A stretch of DNA of 64,000 nucleotides from Algibacter luteus. GTDB lineage: Bacteria > Bacteroidota > Bacteroidia > Flavobacteriales > Flavobacteriaceae. This document shows, in pieces, positions 8,297 to 20,091 of this stretch. The position numbers were made by a program, and so were the translations under genes. The DNA lies in contig NZ_FQYK01000004.1 in the NCBI RefSeq assembly GCF_900141715.1, forward strand, positions 124,001 through 188,000, in the 5' to 3' direction. Numbering within the stretch: position 1 is the first letter of the stretch; every line of letters begins with the position of its first letter. Under the pieces are notes generated by a model. That model ran no database searches. It saw only the letters and a list, made by a program, of their open reading frames with translations, and had not been told where the DNA came from.

Positions 8297-10186
8297 ATGA
8301 ATACTAAAACACTATTTGCGTTATTTGTTGGAGTTGTGTTAGTTAGTTGTGGTACTACTAAGAATGTAAGCAACGATTTAGCGACGAGTTTACCCATTGA
8401 AACATCAATTAATCTTTCTAATATTGTTGATGATAAAGCACCAGTAACTATTAATCCAGGTCGTTTTACAACAGAAACTGTGACTTACAGATTGCCAAGA
8501 GTAGTACAAGGCACATATTCAGTAAGTGATTTTGGGAAATATGTAGACGATTTTAAGGCTATAGATTACGCTGGCAATGAATTACCTGTAAACAAAGTTG
8601 ATACCAATTCTTGGACCATTACCAACGCTAAAGAATTAGACAAAATTACTTACTACGTAAACGATACTTACGATATTGAAACTAGTGGTGGTATTGGGAA
8701 AGACACGCCTTTTTCTCCTTCAGGAACAAACATAGAACCTAATAACTATGTGTTAAACTTACATGGTTTTATAGGGTATTTTGATTCATTAAAAAACAAT
8801 CAGTATAAATTAGATGTTACGGCTTCAACAGATTTTATTAGAACATCTGCGTTACAAAATGTGAGTTCTAAAGTTAGTGAAGTTGGAAAAACCACCACAA
8901 CTAGTTACTTCGCACCTAGGTATTTTGATATAACTGATAACCCAATGATGTATGGGAATTTAGATGTTGAAGAATTTCAGGTAGGCGATATTAAAATTGT
9001 TCTAAGTGTGTATTCTCCAAACAAAGTACATTCAGCTAAATCTCTTAAAGATGTAGTTTTTAAAATGATGAAAGCTCAAAAAGCATACTTAGGGGATATC
9101 AACTCTACACCTCGATACGATATCTATTTATATCTTTCTGAAGGAAAAGAAGACTCTCCAAAAGGGTTCGGAGCCTTAGAACATCATACTTCAACAGTAG
9201 TAGTATTGCCAGAATCTATGAATGATGACGCTATTGCAGAAGCCATGATCGACGTTGTTTCTCATGAATTTTTCCATATTGTTACTCCATTAAGTGTGCA
9301 CTCTGAAGATGTACACTATTTTGATTATAACAATCCTACGTTTTCAAAACATTTATGGATGTACGAGGGCGTTACAGAGTATTTTGCAACCTTATTTCAA
9401 GTAGATCAGGGTCTTGTTGAAGAGAAAGATTTCTATAACAAAATAATGGAAAAAATAGAAAGTTCTAAGCGTTATAATGATGCTATGAGTTTTACCATTA
9501 TGAGTGAAAACATCTTAAAAGATCCTTATAAAGATCAATACATAAATGTGTATCAAAAAGGAGCTTTAATAGGAATGTGCGTTGATATTTTAATGCGCGA
9601 AGGAAGTAATGGAAACAGAGGCATCCTTTCATTAATGAAAGAGTTATCAAACAAATATGGGAAGAACAAGCCTTTTGAAGACGATAAGTTAATCGAGGAG
9701 ATTACAGCAATGACTTACCCATCGGTTGGCGAATTTTTAAACACGCACGTTGTGGGTGATATTCCAATTAATTACAATGAGTTTTTCGCAAAAGTAGGAT
9801 TAGAAATTGCCGAAGATTTAATAGAAGCTAATTACATTATCATTAACGGTGCGCCAATAGTTAGTGGCGACCCAACAATAGGCGTATTTTTTATAGATAG
9901 TGTTTTAGAAAATAGTTTCTGGAAAGAGCAAGGTGCAATGCCAAACGATGTTATTAAGTCGGTTGATGGAGCAGAGGTTACATTACAAAATGCCAATAAA
10001 GTTTTAGGTGAAGTGTTTAGCTGGAAACCTGGAAGAGATGTAGAGGTTGTTTTAGAACGCGATGGCGAGGAAGTTGTGATTAAAACTACGACAACACAAG
10101 GTTATACAAAAGGAAAAGCTTTAAAAGTAAAAGAAAACGCTACTGATGCACAGCATAAGCTTCGTGAAGCATGGTTAAAAGGCTAA
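8297..10186 (+). CDS. M61-family metallopeptidase lipoprotein with PDZ domain
   Basis: 629-aa lipoprotein: lipobox LVSC with Cys18 as the probable lipidated residue. The N-terminal beta domain is followed by a thermolysin-like catalytic domain with HEFFH (His323, Glu324, His327) and the downstream glutamate region YEGVTEYFA, matching the M61 glycyl aminopeptidase family. A PDZ-like module occupies about 525-605 (VFFIDSVLENSFW then DVIKSVDG). It is transcribed alone, divergent from the glycosyltransferase gene, and is followed by a hairpin terminator. Probable role: envelope-associated peptide degradation. Confidence 0.93.
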   Translation: MNTKTLFALFVGVVLVSCGTTKNVSNDLATSLPIETSINLSNIVDDKAPVTINPGRFTTETVTYRLPRVVQGTYSVSDFGKYVDDFKAIDYAGNELPVNKVDTNSWTITNAKELDKITYYVNDTYDIETSGGIGKDTPFSPSGTNIEPNNYVLNLHGFIGYFDSLKNNQYKLDVTASTDFIRTSALQNVSSKVSEVGKTTTTSYFAPRYFDITDNPMMYGNLDVEEFQVGDIKIVLSVYSPNKVHSAKSLKDVVFKMMKAQKAYLGDINSTPRYDIYLYLSEGKEDSPKGFGALEHHTSTVVVLPESMNDDAIAEAMIDVVSHEFFHIVTPLSVHSEDVHYFDYNNPTFSKHLWMYEGVTEYFATLFQVDQGLVEEKDFYNKIMEKIESSKRYNDAMSFTIMSENILKDPYKDQYINVYQKGALIGMCVDILMREGSNGNRGILSLMKELSNKYGKNKPFEDDKLIEEITAMTYPSVGEFLNTHVVGDIPINYNEFFAKVGLEIAEDLIEANYIIINGAPIVSGDPTIGVFFIDSVLENSFWKEQGAMPNDVIKSVDGAEVTLQNANKVLGEVFSWKPGRDVEVVLERDGEEVVIKTTTTQGYTKGKALKVKENATDAQHKLREAWLKG

Positions 10187-10212
10187 ATAAATTAGCACTT
10201 TCATAATTATAT

Positions 10213-10256
10213 AAACGATTGATGGACTTATAAGTTTGTCGATCGTTTTTTTTATA
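10213..10256 (+). terminator. Terminator after M61 peptidase
   Basis: Imperfect long hairpin: outer arms AAACGAT / ATCGTTT and inner GACTTATAAGTTT symmetry, followed by a run of T residues. It lies 27 bp past the M61 stop codon. Confidence 0.65.
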
Positions 10257-10309
10257 AGTGTTATAGGAAGTTATTTTTGGTATCTCTACTGTTTTATCTT
10301 CTTAAACAA

Positions 10310-11068
10310 TCAGAATCCTTCAAAAACTCCAAGTCCGAATAAGGCGAAATCATATTTTACAGGGTCTTTAGGGTCTAGTTTCCTTAGAGCATGATCTAGT
10401 TCAAAAAGGGCTTTCGCATCATTTTGTTTTCGTTTAAGTAATCCCAATTTTCTAGCAACGTTTCCAGAATGCACATCTAATGGACATGAAAGTTGGCTGG
10501 GAGCGATGCTTTTCCAAATACCAAAATCTACACCAGTATTATCATCTCGTACCATCCATCGTAAAAACATATTAATACGTTTGGCGGCAGAATTTTTTAA
10601 CGGATCGCTAATATGTTTCTCTGTTCGAGGTAAATGGTCAATCTCAAAAAAAATACTTTTAAAATTTGAAATAGATTCTTGAAGTGTATCACTTTCAGAA
10701 GTAAAAACAGATTCTAAACCTCCATGATTATTGTAGATATGTTGTAAGGATTTTATAAACTGAATACAATCATGGCCATTAAACGTACGATGTACAAATG
10801 GCTCTAACTTTTCTAAATCGTTCACTTCATGATTCATCACAAAATCATAAGGAGAGTGGTCTAACAATTCCATTAATTTATTGGCATTGTTTATAATACT
10901 TTTTCGGTTTCCCCAAGCAATGGTTGCGGTTAGAAATCCTGAAATCTCAATATCTTCTTTAATGCTAAATTGATGAGGAATTTGAATAGGATCGCTTTCA
11001 ATAAAATTTGGGTTATTATATTGAATTACTTTAGCGTTTAGAAAGTCTTTGAGTTCTGCTTTTCTCAA
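10310..11068 (-). CDS. TIGR02757 (DUF2400) family protein
   Basis: 252-aa soluble protein. It shows the pattern of the conserved TIGR02757 family: FLTATIAWGNRKSI near 44, RINMFLRWMVRDD near 164, and CPLDVHSGNVARKLGLLKRKQND near 195. The histidine-containing LDVHSGNVAR segment recalls helix-hairpin-helix DNA glycosylase-like folds, but no biochemical role is known to me. The gene is 9 bp downstream of the LolD-like ATPase gene, so the two are probably one transcript. Confidence 0.88.
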   Translation of the reverse strand: MRKAELKDFLNAKVIQYNNPNFIESDPIQIPHQFSIKEDIEISGFLTATIAWGNRKSIINNANKLMELLDHSPYDFVMNHEVNDLEKLEPFVHRTFNGHDCIQFIKSLQHIYNNHGGLESVFTSESDTLQESISNFKSIFFEIDHLPRTEKHISDPLKNSAAKRINMFLRWMVRDDNTGVDFGIWKSIAPSQLSCPLDVHSGNVARKLGLLKRKQNDAKALFELDHALRKLDPKDPVKYDFALFGLGVFEGF

Positions 11069-11077
11069 AACAAGCTA

Positions 11078-11743
11078 TTAATTATCTACTATTAGTCCGT
11101 CAACCATAGTGAGTTTTCTATCGGCCATATCTGCTAAATCTTCATTATGTGTAACGATAACGAAGGTTTGTCCAAACTCATCTCTTAATTTAAAAAATAA
11201 GTTGTGTAAATTTTCAGCAGATTCGCTATCTAAATTACCCGAAGGTTCATCTGCAAATATCAAATCCGGATTATTAATTAATGCTCTAGCAACGGCAACG
11301 CGTTGTTGTTCGCCACCAGAGAGCTCATTTGGTTTATGATTGTAGCGATGCGATAACCCTAAAAAATCTAAAAGTTCTTTGGCTCGTTTTTCGGCATCAG
11401 ATTTTTTTGTTCCTTTTATAAAAGCGGGTAAACAAACATTTTCTATGGCAGTAAACTCAGGTAATAATTGATGGAATTGAAAAATAAACCCAAGATGTTC
11501 ATTTCTGAATTTAGCTAAGGTTTTATCTTTAAGGGTATTTATATTGGTGTTATTAATTACTAACTCAAAATCTTCATTTGTAGAAGCTTGATCTAAAGTT
11601 CCAAGAATGTGAAGTAGTGTTGTTTTTCCTGCACCAGAAGCACCAACAATCGAAACAATTTCGCCTTTTTTAATGGCAATATTTACACCTTTTAATACTT
11701 GTAAATTGCCGTAATATTTATGAATGTTTTTTGCTTGAATCAT
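11078..11743 (-). CDS. LolD-like ABC transporter ATP-binding protein
   Basis: 221-aa ABC ATPase of the LolD/MacB/FtsE group. Walker [10 protein letters not shown] (34-42), Q-loop region [16 protein letters not shown], signature [15 protein letters not shown] and Walker [15 protein letters not shown] are all intact, with the switch histidine in [10 protein letters not shown]. The LLPEFTA(L)ENV motif is typical of lipoprotein-release or MacB-type ATPases. No permease gene is next to it, so the membrane partner must be elsewhere. The downstream neighbour is the TIGR02757 gene. Confidence 0.92.
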   Translation of the reverse strand: MIQAKNIHKYYGNLQVLKGVNIAIKKGEIVSIVGASGAGKTTLLHILGTLDQASTNEDFELVINNTNINTLKDKTLAKFRNEHLGFIFQFHQLLPEFTAIENVCLPAFIKGTKKSDAEKRAKELLDFLGLSHRYNHKPNELSGGEQQRVAVARALINNPDLIFADEPSGNLDSESAENLHNLFFKLRDEFGQTFVIVTHNEDLADMADRKLTMVDGLIVDN

Positions 11744-11793
11744 GTGTAAAAAATTCCAGCTGTGAATTTACTACTTTATACTGTGATGAACAA

Positions 11794-14286
11794 TTAAGAA
11801 CTGTTTTTGTTGCTGAAAACGTTTTTTATGTCATTATAGTCAATAAAATAAACTAATCGTAATGAAAAAGTATTTCGTTTTTCTTGGTCGAATAAACTAT
11901 TCAAACTTTTAAAATAAGGATCTCTTGATTCATTGGATAAATTAAAAATTTGATTTCTATATAATGCTGTTAATTGGCTCCCGGGCGCAAATTGCCAAGT
12001 GTAGCTAAAATCTAAATTCCAAGTATTAAAATTGGCATCAGGGTTAAAGTCGGCGTCGTTACCAATAGTTGTTTTGGTATGTGTGTTAGACACTAAAAGA
12101 TTACCATTATCTTGTAGGTTATAAACTTTTTCATCATAAGTTACTCGACTTAGATAATTTCTAAAGCTAAGCGTAAGTGCATTGAAAGGATTAAAGTTAT
12201 AACTTCCAGAAATTCGAACGGTTGTTTCGATTCGATCACGCTGACCAAATATAATTTCATTTTCAACGTTTTGCCCGTTAATAAACCCTCTATCCGCTGT
12301 ATAATCATCATAAGAATAGCCTAAAACCAAAAGAAATTTATCATTAAACTTAAAACGCGGATTTATGCCATACCATATATTATTAAAGTTATCTCTTTCT
12401 TTATCAAAAAATCTGGCGTATCCAACATTAGCATCTATAGCAAAAAAGTTATTATAATTTGAAGAAAACCATACATTGGTTTGTGCATAATTTTTAGTTA
12501 TAAAGTAGCTGTCAAACCCGTTTCTAGGTTCAAAATAATCATAACGTTTATTAATGTTCCAATTACCATTAATACCAAAACCATGTAGTTTTTTATTAGT
12601 AGCATTAATATTAAAGCCTACGTTAGCTCCAGTAAAGTTATTCGGGTTTGCTAATTGGTTGTAGTTAAACCAAACACCTGTATAGAAGTTATTTAGCTTT
12701 TTTGTTGGCTCGAAAATTCGGTAAGATACTTCTGCATTATAATTACTATAATTATTTCTAAATAATATGCCTAAATCATTTATATCATAATTTTCATCGG
12801 CATAATTATAAACAAAACTATATCTTACTTTACCACTGTTCTTTCCAACACCAGCTTTAGCGCTATAACCGTTGTCTTTGTTGGCAACATCATTAAAGGT
12901 GCTCATTTTAATTTCGCCAATGGCGCCATAGGTGTTTTTCTTATTCACCAAATCAAGCAATAAACCTGTAACATTGGCATCTCTAAATTCGCCATTTCTA
13001 GTCACGTTGGTATTAATAAGTGTTACTGATGAGTTTTTATTAAACTGTTGGTCTAAGACCATAATATTATAGTTTGCTAAAGGTTCGGCTACAGCATTTC
13101 TTTTCGATTTAATAATTGTCTCTTCGGGTGTGTTTTCGTTTATGACTTCGGATTTTTCAATGGTTACTTCGGTTTTTTCAGTTATAGCATTAAAAAAACC
13201 TATGCCCAAACCATTTTTAGTTCTACCAGATATTTTTACGGCATTAAGTAACTGTACTTTATCAGGATAATTGGTAATTTCTTCATCATCATCAGTAGAA
13301 GGTCTACTTATAGGTCTACTACCAACTCGCCTTGTATAAAATAAATCTCCTTTATTAAATAAGTCTACACCTTCTGTGAAAAACTGACGTTGTTCACTAA
13401 ATTGTTGTTCGAAAGGGCCAAGATTAAGAATCACATTATCAAATCCTGCTTGACTAAAATCTGGTATTAAAGTAGCATCTAAAGTAATATTCTCGGTAAT
13501 ACCATATTTGAGATCTAAACCAGCAGCAAAATCAGTATCCGTTTCGCCATCAAATGTACTTACCAAGGCTGAAGAATAGGGGTAGAAACTTAATCTTGTA
13601 GGAGGTTTTATGTCTTTTAGTCCTTCTAATTCAGCATTATAAAGTCCGAAATTACCTTTTGTGACATCAATAGGATTCCATGTAAATTGAGACCTGGTTT
13701 TTCTGTAATGTCTATGGAATTGAATCCCCCAAGTTGGGTCGTCTTGCTGGGTAAAGCGAAGAGCTCTATAAGGTATTTTCACTTCTAAAATCCAACCGTT
13801 ATCTACAACCTTAACGGCACTTTCCCAAACTGCATTCCATCCAAAATCTTCACCATTGCTAGGACTTTCAACAGCATCAGCTTGCGTGCCTGTACTGAAA
13901 ACAAAAAATTCGGTATTGTTTTGAGCGTCGTTATTTGGATTAAAGATTATACCAAAAAAATCCGACTGTCCAAAGTTATCTCGCTGGGTAAACTGGCGCA
14001 TGATATCTTCTGGGTTATCATATAAATAAGCCGAAATATAAATGGCATTATCATCATAACACATTTTCACTTCGGTGCGCTTTTCTTTTGTAGGTGATTT
14101 TCCAACGTCTGGTCTAAATTGAATAAAATCAGTAGCAACTTGCAATTTGGACCAAAGACTTTCGTCAAGAACACCGTCAATATTTGGCGCAGTTTCAGTT
14201 CGAGTTATTTGATATGTTTTTTTTGATTGAGCTTCTACTTTTAATAAAAAGCAGAGTAGCATTAAAATGAATATTGATTGTTTCAT
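11794..14286 (-). CDS. DUF5916 outer-membrane-associated protein with CBM9-like domain
   Basis: 830-aa exported protein: signal peptide to about residue 19 (KVEAQS). Residues 25-215 have the carbohydrate-binding family 9-like pattern (NIDGVLDESLWSKL, VKMCYDDNAIYISAYLYDNPED). The remainder is rich in alternating aromatic beta strands (for example GVWFNYNQLAN, LNLDFSYTWQF) and ends in a strand with aromatic residues, as expected for an outer-membrane beta barrel. This domain pair is usual for DUF5916 proteins of Bacteroidota. Substrate unknown; a role in polysaccharide or peptide handling is only a guess. A short TGAT tandem run precedes the gene. Confidence 0.88.
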   Translation of the reverse strand: MKQSIFILMLLCFLLKVEAQSKKTYQITRTETAPNIDGVLDESLWSKLQVATDFIQFRPDVGKSPTKEKRTEVKMCYDDNAIYISAYLYDNPEDIMRQFTQRDNFGQSDFFGIIFNPNNDAQNNTEFFVFSTGTQADAVESPSNGEDFGWNAVWESAVKVVDNGWILEVKIPYRALRFTQQDDPTWGIQFHRHYRKTRSQFTWNPIDVTKGNFGLYNAELEGLKDIKPPTRLSFYPYSSALVSTFDGETDTDFAAGLDLKYGITENITLDATLIPDFSQAGFDNVILNLGPFEQQFSEQRQFFTEGVDLFNKGDLFYTRRVGSRPISRPSTDDDEEITNYPDKVQLLNAVKISGRTKNGLGIGFFNAITEKTEVTIEKSEVINENTPEETIIKSKRNAVAEPLANYNIMVLDQQFNKNSSVTLINTNVTRNGEFRDANVTGLLLDLVNKKNTYGAIGEIKMSTFNDVANKDNGYSAKAGVGKNSGKVRYSFVYNYADENYDINDLGILFRNNYSNYNAEVSYRIFEPTKKLNNFYTGVWFNYNQLANPNNFTGANVGFNINATNKKLHGFGINGNWNINKRYDYFEPRNGFDSYFITKNYAQTNVWFSSNYNNFFAIDANVGYARFFDKERDNFNNIWYGINPRFKFNDKFLLVLGYSYDDYTADRGFINGQNVENEIIFGQRDRIETTVRISGSYNFNPFNALTLSFRNYLSRVTYDEKVYNLQDNGNLLVSNTHTKTTIGNDADFNPDANFNTWNLDFSYTWQFAPGSQLTALYRNQIFNLSNESRDPYFKSLNSLFDQEKRNTFSLRLVYFIDYNDIKNVFSNKNSS

Positions 14287-14462
14287 TATTTTGATTGATT
14301 GATTGATGATGCGTTATTAGTCTGATAACTATAACAAAACTAATTTTGTTATCTTTTATTATTCATAATAAAAAGTTAAAAAATTGAATACGCGAATTAG
14401 ATTATCAGTAGAAAATGTAATTTTTAGCTACCTTTAGTTTTATTTTTTGACAAACACGCATT

Positions 14463-15050
14463 ATGGCATACAAAAGCTTTGAAGAATACAATATGAAAAT
14501 AACTGATGATGTTAAATCTAGATATGAAGACATCATAAAAGACTTAGGAGAAGATACAACAAGAGACGGACTTGTTAAAACACCGGAACGAGCTGCAAAA
14601 GCGATGCAGTTTTTAACACAAGGCTACGACCAAGACCCTGTTGAAATTTTAAAAGAAGCCATGTTTAAAGAATCTTACAATGAAATGGTTATTGTTAAAG
14701 ATATTGAGTTGTATTCGCTTTGTGAGCATCATATTTTACCCTTTTTCGGGAAAGCTCATATCGCCTATATTCCAAATGGGCAGATTGTTGGATTAAGTAA
14801 ACTTCCGCGGATAGTTGATGTTTTTGCGCGTCGATTGCAAGTTCAAGAACGATTAACCGAACAAATTTTAGATTGTATAAATGATACATTAAAACCACAA
14901 GGTGTTGCGGTTGTTATTGAAGCTTCGCATATGTGTATGATGATGCGCGGTGTACAAAAACAAAACTCAATCACAACAACATCTGGTTTTAGAGGACAAT
15001 TTGAAAAAATTGAAACCAGAAATGAATTTTTAAAGCTTATAGGAAAATAA
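14463..15050 (+). CDS. folE: GTP cyclohydrolase I
   Basis: 195-aa enzyme of the FolE family converting GTP to 7,8-dihydroneopterin triphosphate, the first step of folate synthesis. The zinc ligands Cys87 and His90 in LCEHH and Cys158 in [10 protein letters not shown] are present, as are the conserved [16 protein letters not shown] and the C-terminal [12 protein letters not shown] segment. The ATG at 14463 is chosen because it precedes conserved sequence with no loss; a second ATG at 14493 is possible. A -7-like TACCTTTA lies at 14429-14436. The small membrane-protein gene follows after 41 bp. Confidence 0.96.
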   Translation: MAYKSFEEYNMKITDDVKSRYEDIIKDLGEDTTRDGLVKTPERAAKAMQFLTQGYDQDPVEILKEAMFKESYNEMVIVKDIELYSLCEHHILPFFGKAHIAYIPNGQIVGLSKLPRIVDVFARRLQVQERLTEQILDCINDTLKPQGVAVVIEASHMCMMMRGVQKQNSITTTSGFRGQFEKIETRNEFLKLIGK

Positions 15051-15091
15051 AACTGGTATGTTATTTGTTATATATCTATTAAAAAATAACT

Positions 15092-15361
15092 ATGAATTTA
15101 GAAAACTTAAGTAAAAATAAAAAGCTTGCATTAAGTATTGTGTTTGATGCTATTGGAATGTTAACGGTATTCGATATTATTTGGGCACCAGCTTCAGGAT
15201 ATTTAATGAGCAAAATGTATAAAGGTACTAAAGGTAAAATTGCTGGAGTCGTGTCGTTTATAGAAGAAATTATACCTGGACTTGATATTATTCCAACCTT
15301 TACTATTATGTGGTTTTTAACCTATGTTTTTCAAAAAAAGGAGCAGGTTGTAGAGGTATAA
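15092..15361 (+). CDS. Small membrane protein of unknown function
   Basis: 89-aa protein with two hydrophobic stretches (about 14-36 and 60-80), joined by a basic segment around KMYKGTKGK. A charged tail (KKEQVVEV) ends the protein. The pattern, with PASGYLMSKMYKG between the helices, recurs in Bacteroidota small membrane proteins, but I do not recognise a function. It follows folE on the same strand. Confidence 0.7.
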   Translation: MNLENLSKNKKLALSIVFDAIGMLTVFDIIWAPASGYLMSKMYKGTKGKIAGVVSFIEEIIPGLDIIPTFTIMWFLTYVFQKKEQVVEV

Positions 15362-15524
15362 CCTTATCACTTTTTTTTTCAGTTAAGGTATAGATAAGTT
15401 AAACTTTGTCAACTCATTTTTTTGTATTTAAATTTAATAAAATGAACTCTAAAAACATATCGTTAAAAAGTAGTTTATAAATCCTTTTAAATATCTAAAA
15501 ACAATTCTCTAATAACTATTTTAA

Positions 15525-17198
<1,674 letters not shown>

Positions 17199-17227
17199 AA
17201 TTGGATAGCTTATTGATAAGCTTGTGT

Positions 17228-17254
17228 TATTCCTGAATAATTAGGAATAGTTTT
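17228..17254 (+). terminator. Weak hairpin after pyrG
   Basis: A 7-bp AT-rich stem (TATTCCT / AGGAATA) with an 8-nt loop followed by TTTT. It sits between pyrG and yidC and may only attenuate read-through. Confidence 0.4.
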
Positions 17255-17273
17255 AAACGATACGAAATAATAG

Positions 17274-19160
17274 ATGGAAGAAAAGAAATTAGATCTCAAT
17301 TCGATTATAGGCTTTGTGCTTATTTTTGCAATATTGGCTTATATGCTGTGGCAAAACCAGCCTACACCTGAAGAAATTGAAGCACAGGAAAAAGCTAAAC
17401 AAGAGCAAGTTGAGGCTGAAAAAAAAGCTGATGTTGGTGAGCAAACACTTGTAACTACAGCCAACGACTATGCAGTTGGAGCCGATGCCGATTCACTTCA
17501 AGTAGTTCAGTTAAAAAATAAGTTAGGTGCTTTTGCTTATTCAGCATTACAATCTTCAGATCAAGAAACCGTGGTTGAAAGTGATTTATTAGCACTTAAA
17601 TTTAATAACAAAGGTGGATATCTTTCAGAAGTTCGATTAAAACAATTTGTAGATTTTGATTCTATTCCTATTTATTTAATCAAAGATAATAATGCCTCTT
17701 TTAATATTAATTTCGGCACTACGGATAGTAGAATTTTAAATACTAAAGATTTACCATTTGTACCAACAGTTACTAAAAATGCTGATGTTACAGTGGTTTC
17801 TATGAAACTTAAAGTTTCAGAAAATCAATTTTTAGAATATAGATACGAAATAAAAGATAACGATTACATGATCGATTTTGCTATTCGTTCTCAAGGTTTA
17901 AGTAACGTTATAAACAGTTCGCAGGCTATAAATTTAGACTGGAAGCTTAAAGGTTACAGACACGCCAAAAGTATTTCATATGAAAATAGATATTCAGATA
18001 TTCATTATGATTATGAAGACGGAAAAGCAGATTATACAAGAGATGGAGAAGATGTAATTGAAGATGTTACTTGGGTAGGCTATAAGCAACATTTCTTCTC
18101 TTCAGTTTTATTAACAGATAATCGTTTTAAAACAGTTAAAGTAAATACTGAGAATCTTGTAAAAGATGAGGCTATTGATACGGTTTACACCAAGCATTTT
18201 GCCACAACTATTCCTTTAGAATTGCAAGGTGGAGAATTAAATCAATCGATGGATTGGTATTACGGACCTAGTGATTTTAAGGTATTAAATAAATATGACC
18301 GTAATCTAGATGAATTGGTACCATTTGGATGGGGTATTTTTGGTTGGATAAACCGCTATATTTTTATGCCTCTTTTTGGCTTCTTGGGCGGATATATGCC
18401 TTACGGAATTGCTATTGTGGTTATGACTATTTTGGTAAAAATCTTATTATCATTTGTGCAGTATAAGCAGTTTTTATCGCAGGCAAAAATGAAAATTTTA
18501 AAGCCGGAATTAGATGAAATAAGAGCAAAATATAAAGACAACAAAATGAAAGCGCAACAAGAAACTATGGCGCTTCAAACTAAAGCAGGTGCAAGCCCAA
18601 TGGCAGGATGTTTACCGGCATTAATTCAATTACCAGTGTTTTATGCTTTATTTCAGTTTTTCCCTTCGGCGTTTGATTTAAGACAAAAATCATTCCTATG
18701 GGCAGACGATTTATCATCGTATGATGTTATTGCCAATTTGCCGTTTAACATTCCATTTTATGGTAACCATGTTAGTTTGTTTCCAATTTTGGCCTCTATA
18801 GCTATTTTCTTTTACATGCGATTAACTACTGGTCAAAATATGCAAGCTCAACCGCAACAAGAAGGTATGCCAGATATGGCAAAAATGATGAAATATATGA
18901 TGTATTTCTCACCTATCATGATGCTGTTTTTCTTTAACAACTATGCTTCTGGTTTAAGTTTATATTACTTTATTTCAAACCTAATTAGTATTGGAATTAT
19001 ATTAGTGATTAAAAACTTTATTCTTGATGAAGATAAAATTCATGCACAGATCCAAGAGAAGAAAAAGCAGCCTAAAAAAGAGAATCGTTTCCAGAAAAAA
19101 ATGGCTGAAATGATGGAACAAGCTGAAAAACAAAAGCAAGCGCAAAAGAAACGTAAATAG
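17274..19160 (+). CDS. yidC: Membrane protein insertase YidC
   Basis: 628-aa insertase for inner-membrane proteins. An N-terminal membrane anchor (about 8-24) leads to a large periplasmic beta domain with YDYEDGKADYTRDG. The conserved C-terminal membrane core begins near 350 and includes KPELDEIRAKYKDNKMKAQQ, QETMALQTKAGASPMAGCLP and a late pair of helices. The C-terminus is a Lys/Gln-rich cytosolic tail (KKKQPKKENRFQKK), as is common in Bacteroidota YidC. Terminated by a strong hairpin. Confidence 0.97.
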   Translation: MEEKKLDLNSIIGFVLIFAILAYMLWQNQPTPEEIEAQEKAKQEQVEAEKKADVGEQTLVTTANDYAVGADADSLQVVQLKNKLGAFAYSALQSSDQETVVESDLLALKFNNKGGYLSEVRLKQFVDFDSIPIYLIKDNNASFNINFGTTDSRILNTKDLPFVPTVTKNADVTVVSMKLKVSENQFLEYRYEIKDNDYMIDFAIRSQGLSNVINSSQAINLDWKLKGYRHAKSISYENRYSDIHYDYEDGKADYTRDGEDVIEDVTWVGYKQHFFSSVLLTDNRFKTVKVNTENLVKDEAIDTVYTKHFATTIPLELQGGELNQSMDWYYGPSDFKVLNKYDRNLDELVPFGWGIFGWINRYIFMPLFGFLGGYMPYGIAIVVMTILVKILLSFVQYKQFLSQAKMKILKPELDEIRAKYKDNKMKAQQETMALQTKAGASPMAGCLPALIQLPVFYALFQFFPSAFDLRQKSFLWADDLSSYDVIANLPFNIPFYGNHVSLFPILASIAIFFYMRLTTGQNMQAQPQQEGMPDMAKMMKYMMYFSPIMMLFFFNNYASGLSLYYFISNLISIGIILVIKNFILDEDKIHAQIQEKKKQPKKENRFQKKMAEMMEQAEKQKQAQKKRK

Positions 19161-19201
19161 TATTTATAAACTGATAACGTTTTCAAAATAACATTTAAAA
19201 C

Positions 19202-19236
19202 AAAAAGCTGTCAAGTTACAATCTGGCAGCTTTTTT
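19202..19236 (+). terminator. Intrinsic terminator after yidC
   Basis: Stem of about 12 bp (AAAAAGCTGTCA paired with TGGCAGCTTTTT, one G-T pair), a 10-nt loop and a T tract. Confidence 0.85.
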
Positions 19237-19304
19237 GATATAACAAACTTATAAAACAATCGTTAACGAGGTATAAATTCCGCGAAATCGAAATAATAAA
19301 AGAA

Positions 19305-20009
19305 ATGAAGAGGATATTTAGTTTAATAGTTTTAACACTGACTTGTAATTTGGTTCTAGCACAGGATATAAATGCATTTGATGAAAATGGTAAACGTCAT
19401 GGCTCTTGGAAAAAGAATTTTGATGGCACTAATATTACTAGATATGAAGGACAGTTTTATCATGGTAAAGAAATTGGCTTATTCAAGTTTTATAAAAATT
19501 ATAAGAATAAAGCCATTTTAACAGCAACAAAACTGTTTAATGAAAATGATAATATCTCAGAAGTTAAATTTTTAGCATCAAACGGACGGATTATTAGTGA
19601 AGGTAAAATGAACGGTAAAATTTATATTGGTACTTGGAAATACTATCAAAAAAACTCAGACCAATTATTGACTGTCGAGCATTATAACGATGAAGGCTTA
19701 TTGAATGGAGAGCGTTTTGTATACTATCCCAACGGTCAGGTAGCAGAAAAGAAAAGTTATATAAACGGTAAATTAAATGGAGTATCTATGTGGTATTCGG
19801 TAAAAGGTGTGGTTCTAAAATCTTTTATTTATGAAAATGATGAATTACATGGTGAAGCAAAATTTTATAATCCAAAAGGAGAGTTGGTAACTCAAGGGCA
19901 ATATAAGCGTGGTAAGAAAGATGGTGTTTGGGAGAATTTTGAAAATGGAAAAATAGTAACAGAAAAAGATTTCAGCTATAAACCTAAATACATAAAAAAA
20001 ACGCCTTAA
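19305..20009 (+). CDS. Exported YwqK/MORN-like repeat protein
   Basis: 234-aa protein with a signal peptide (cleavage near VLAQ). It is built from repeats of a beta-hairpin type, each with the pattern Y-x-N/D-G-x-x-x-G-x-W/x-x-Y: for example RYEGQFYHGKEIGLFKFY, YPNGQVAEKKSYINGKLNG and NPKGELVTQGQYKRGKKDG. Databases often name such proteins 'YwqK family antitoxin', but no toxin gene is nearby and the protein is exported. A structural or surface role is more plausible. The stop codon lies inside the terminator hairpin. Confidence 0.82.
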   Translation: MKRIFSLIVLTLTCNLVLAQDINAFDENGKRHGSWKKNFDGTNITRYEGQFYHGKEIGLFKFYKNYKNKAILTATKLFNENDNISEVKFLASNGRIISEGKMNGKIYIGTWKYYQKNSDQLLTVEHYNDEGLLNGERFVYYPNGQVAEKKSYINGKLNGVSMWYSVKGVVLKSFIYENDELHGEAKFYNPKGELVTQGQYKRGKKDGVWENFENGKIVTEKDFSYKPKYIKKTP

Positions 20010-20028
20010 TTTCTTAAGGCGCCTTTTT
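19994..20028. terminator. Terminator overlapping the YwqK-like stop codon
   Basis: An 8-bp perfect stem (CGCCTTAA / TTAAGGCG) with a 4-nt loop. A7 lies upstream and CCTTTTT downstream, so it could work in both directions. The TAA stop codon is part of the left arm. Confidence 0.8.
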
Positions 20029-20091
20029 CATAGACAATTTTTAGTGGGAATAGACTAAAAGGATGTCTACAATCAACAAACCAAACTAAAA

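Noticed and set aside
14291-14309. TGAT tandem run as a phase-variable repeat
   Set aside because: Only about four units, outside the coding sequence, with no promoter element that changes with unit number.
19305-20009. Antitoxin of a toxin-antitoxin pair (YwqK family name)
   Set aside because: The protein has a signal peptide and repeats of MORN-like type, and no toxin gene adjoins. The name comes from database labels only.
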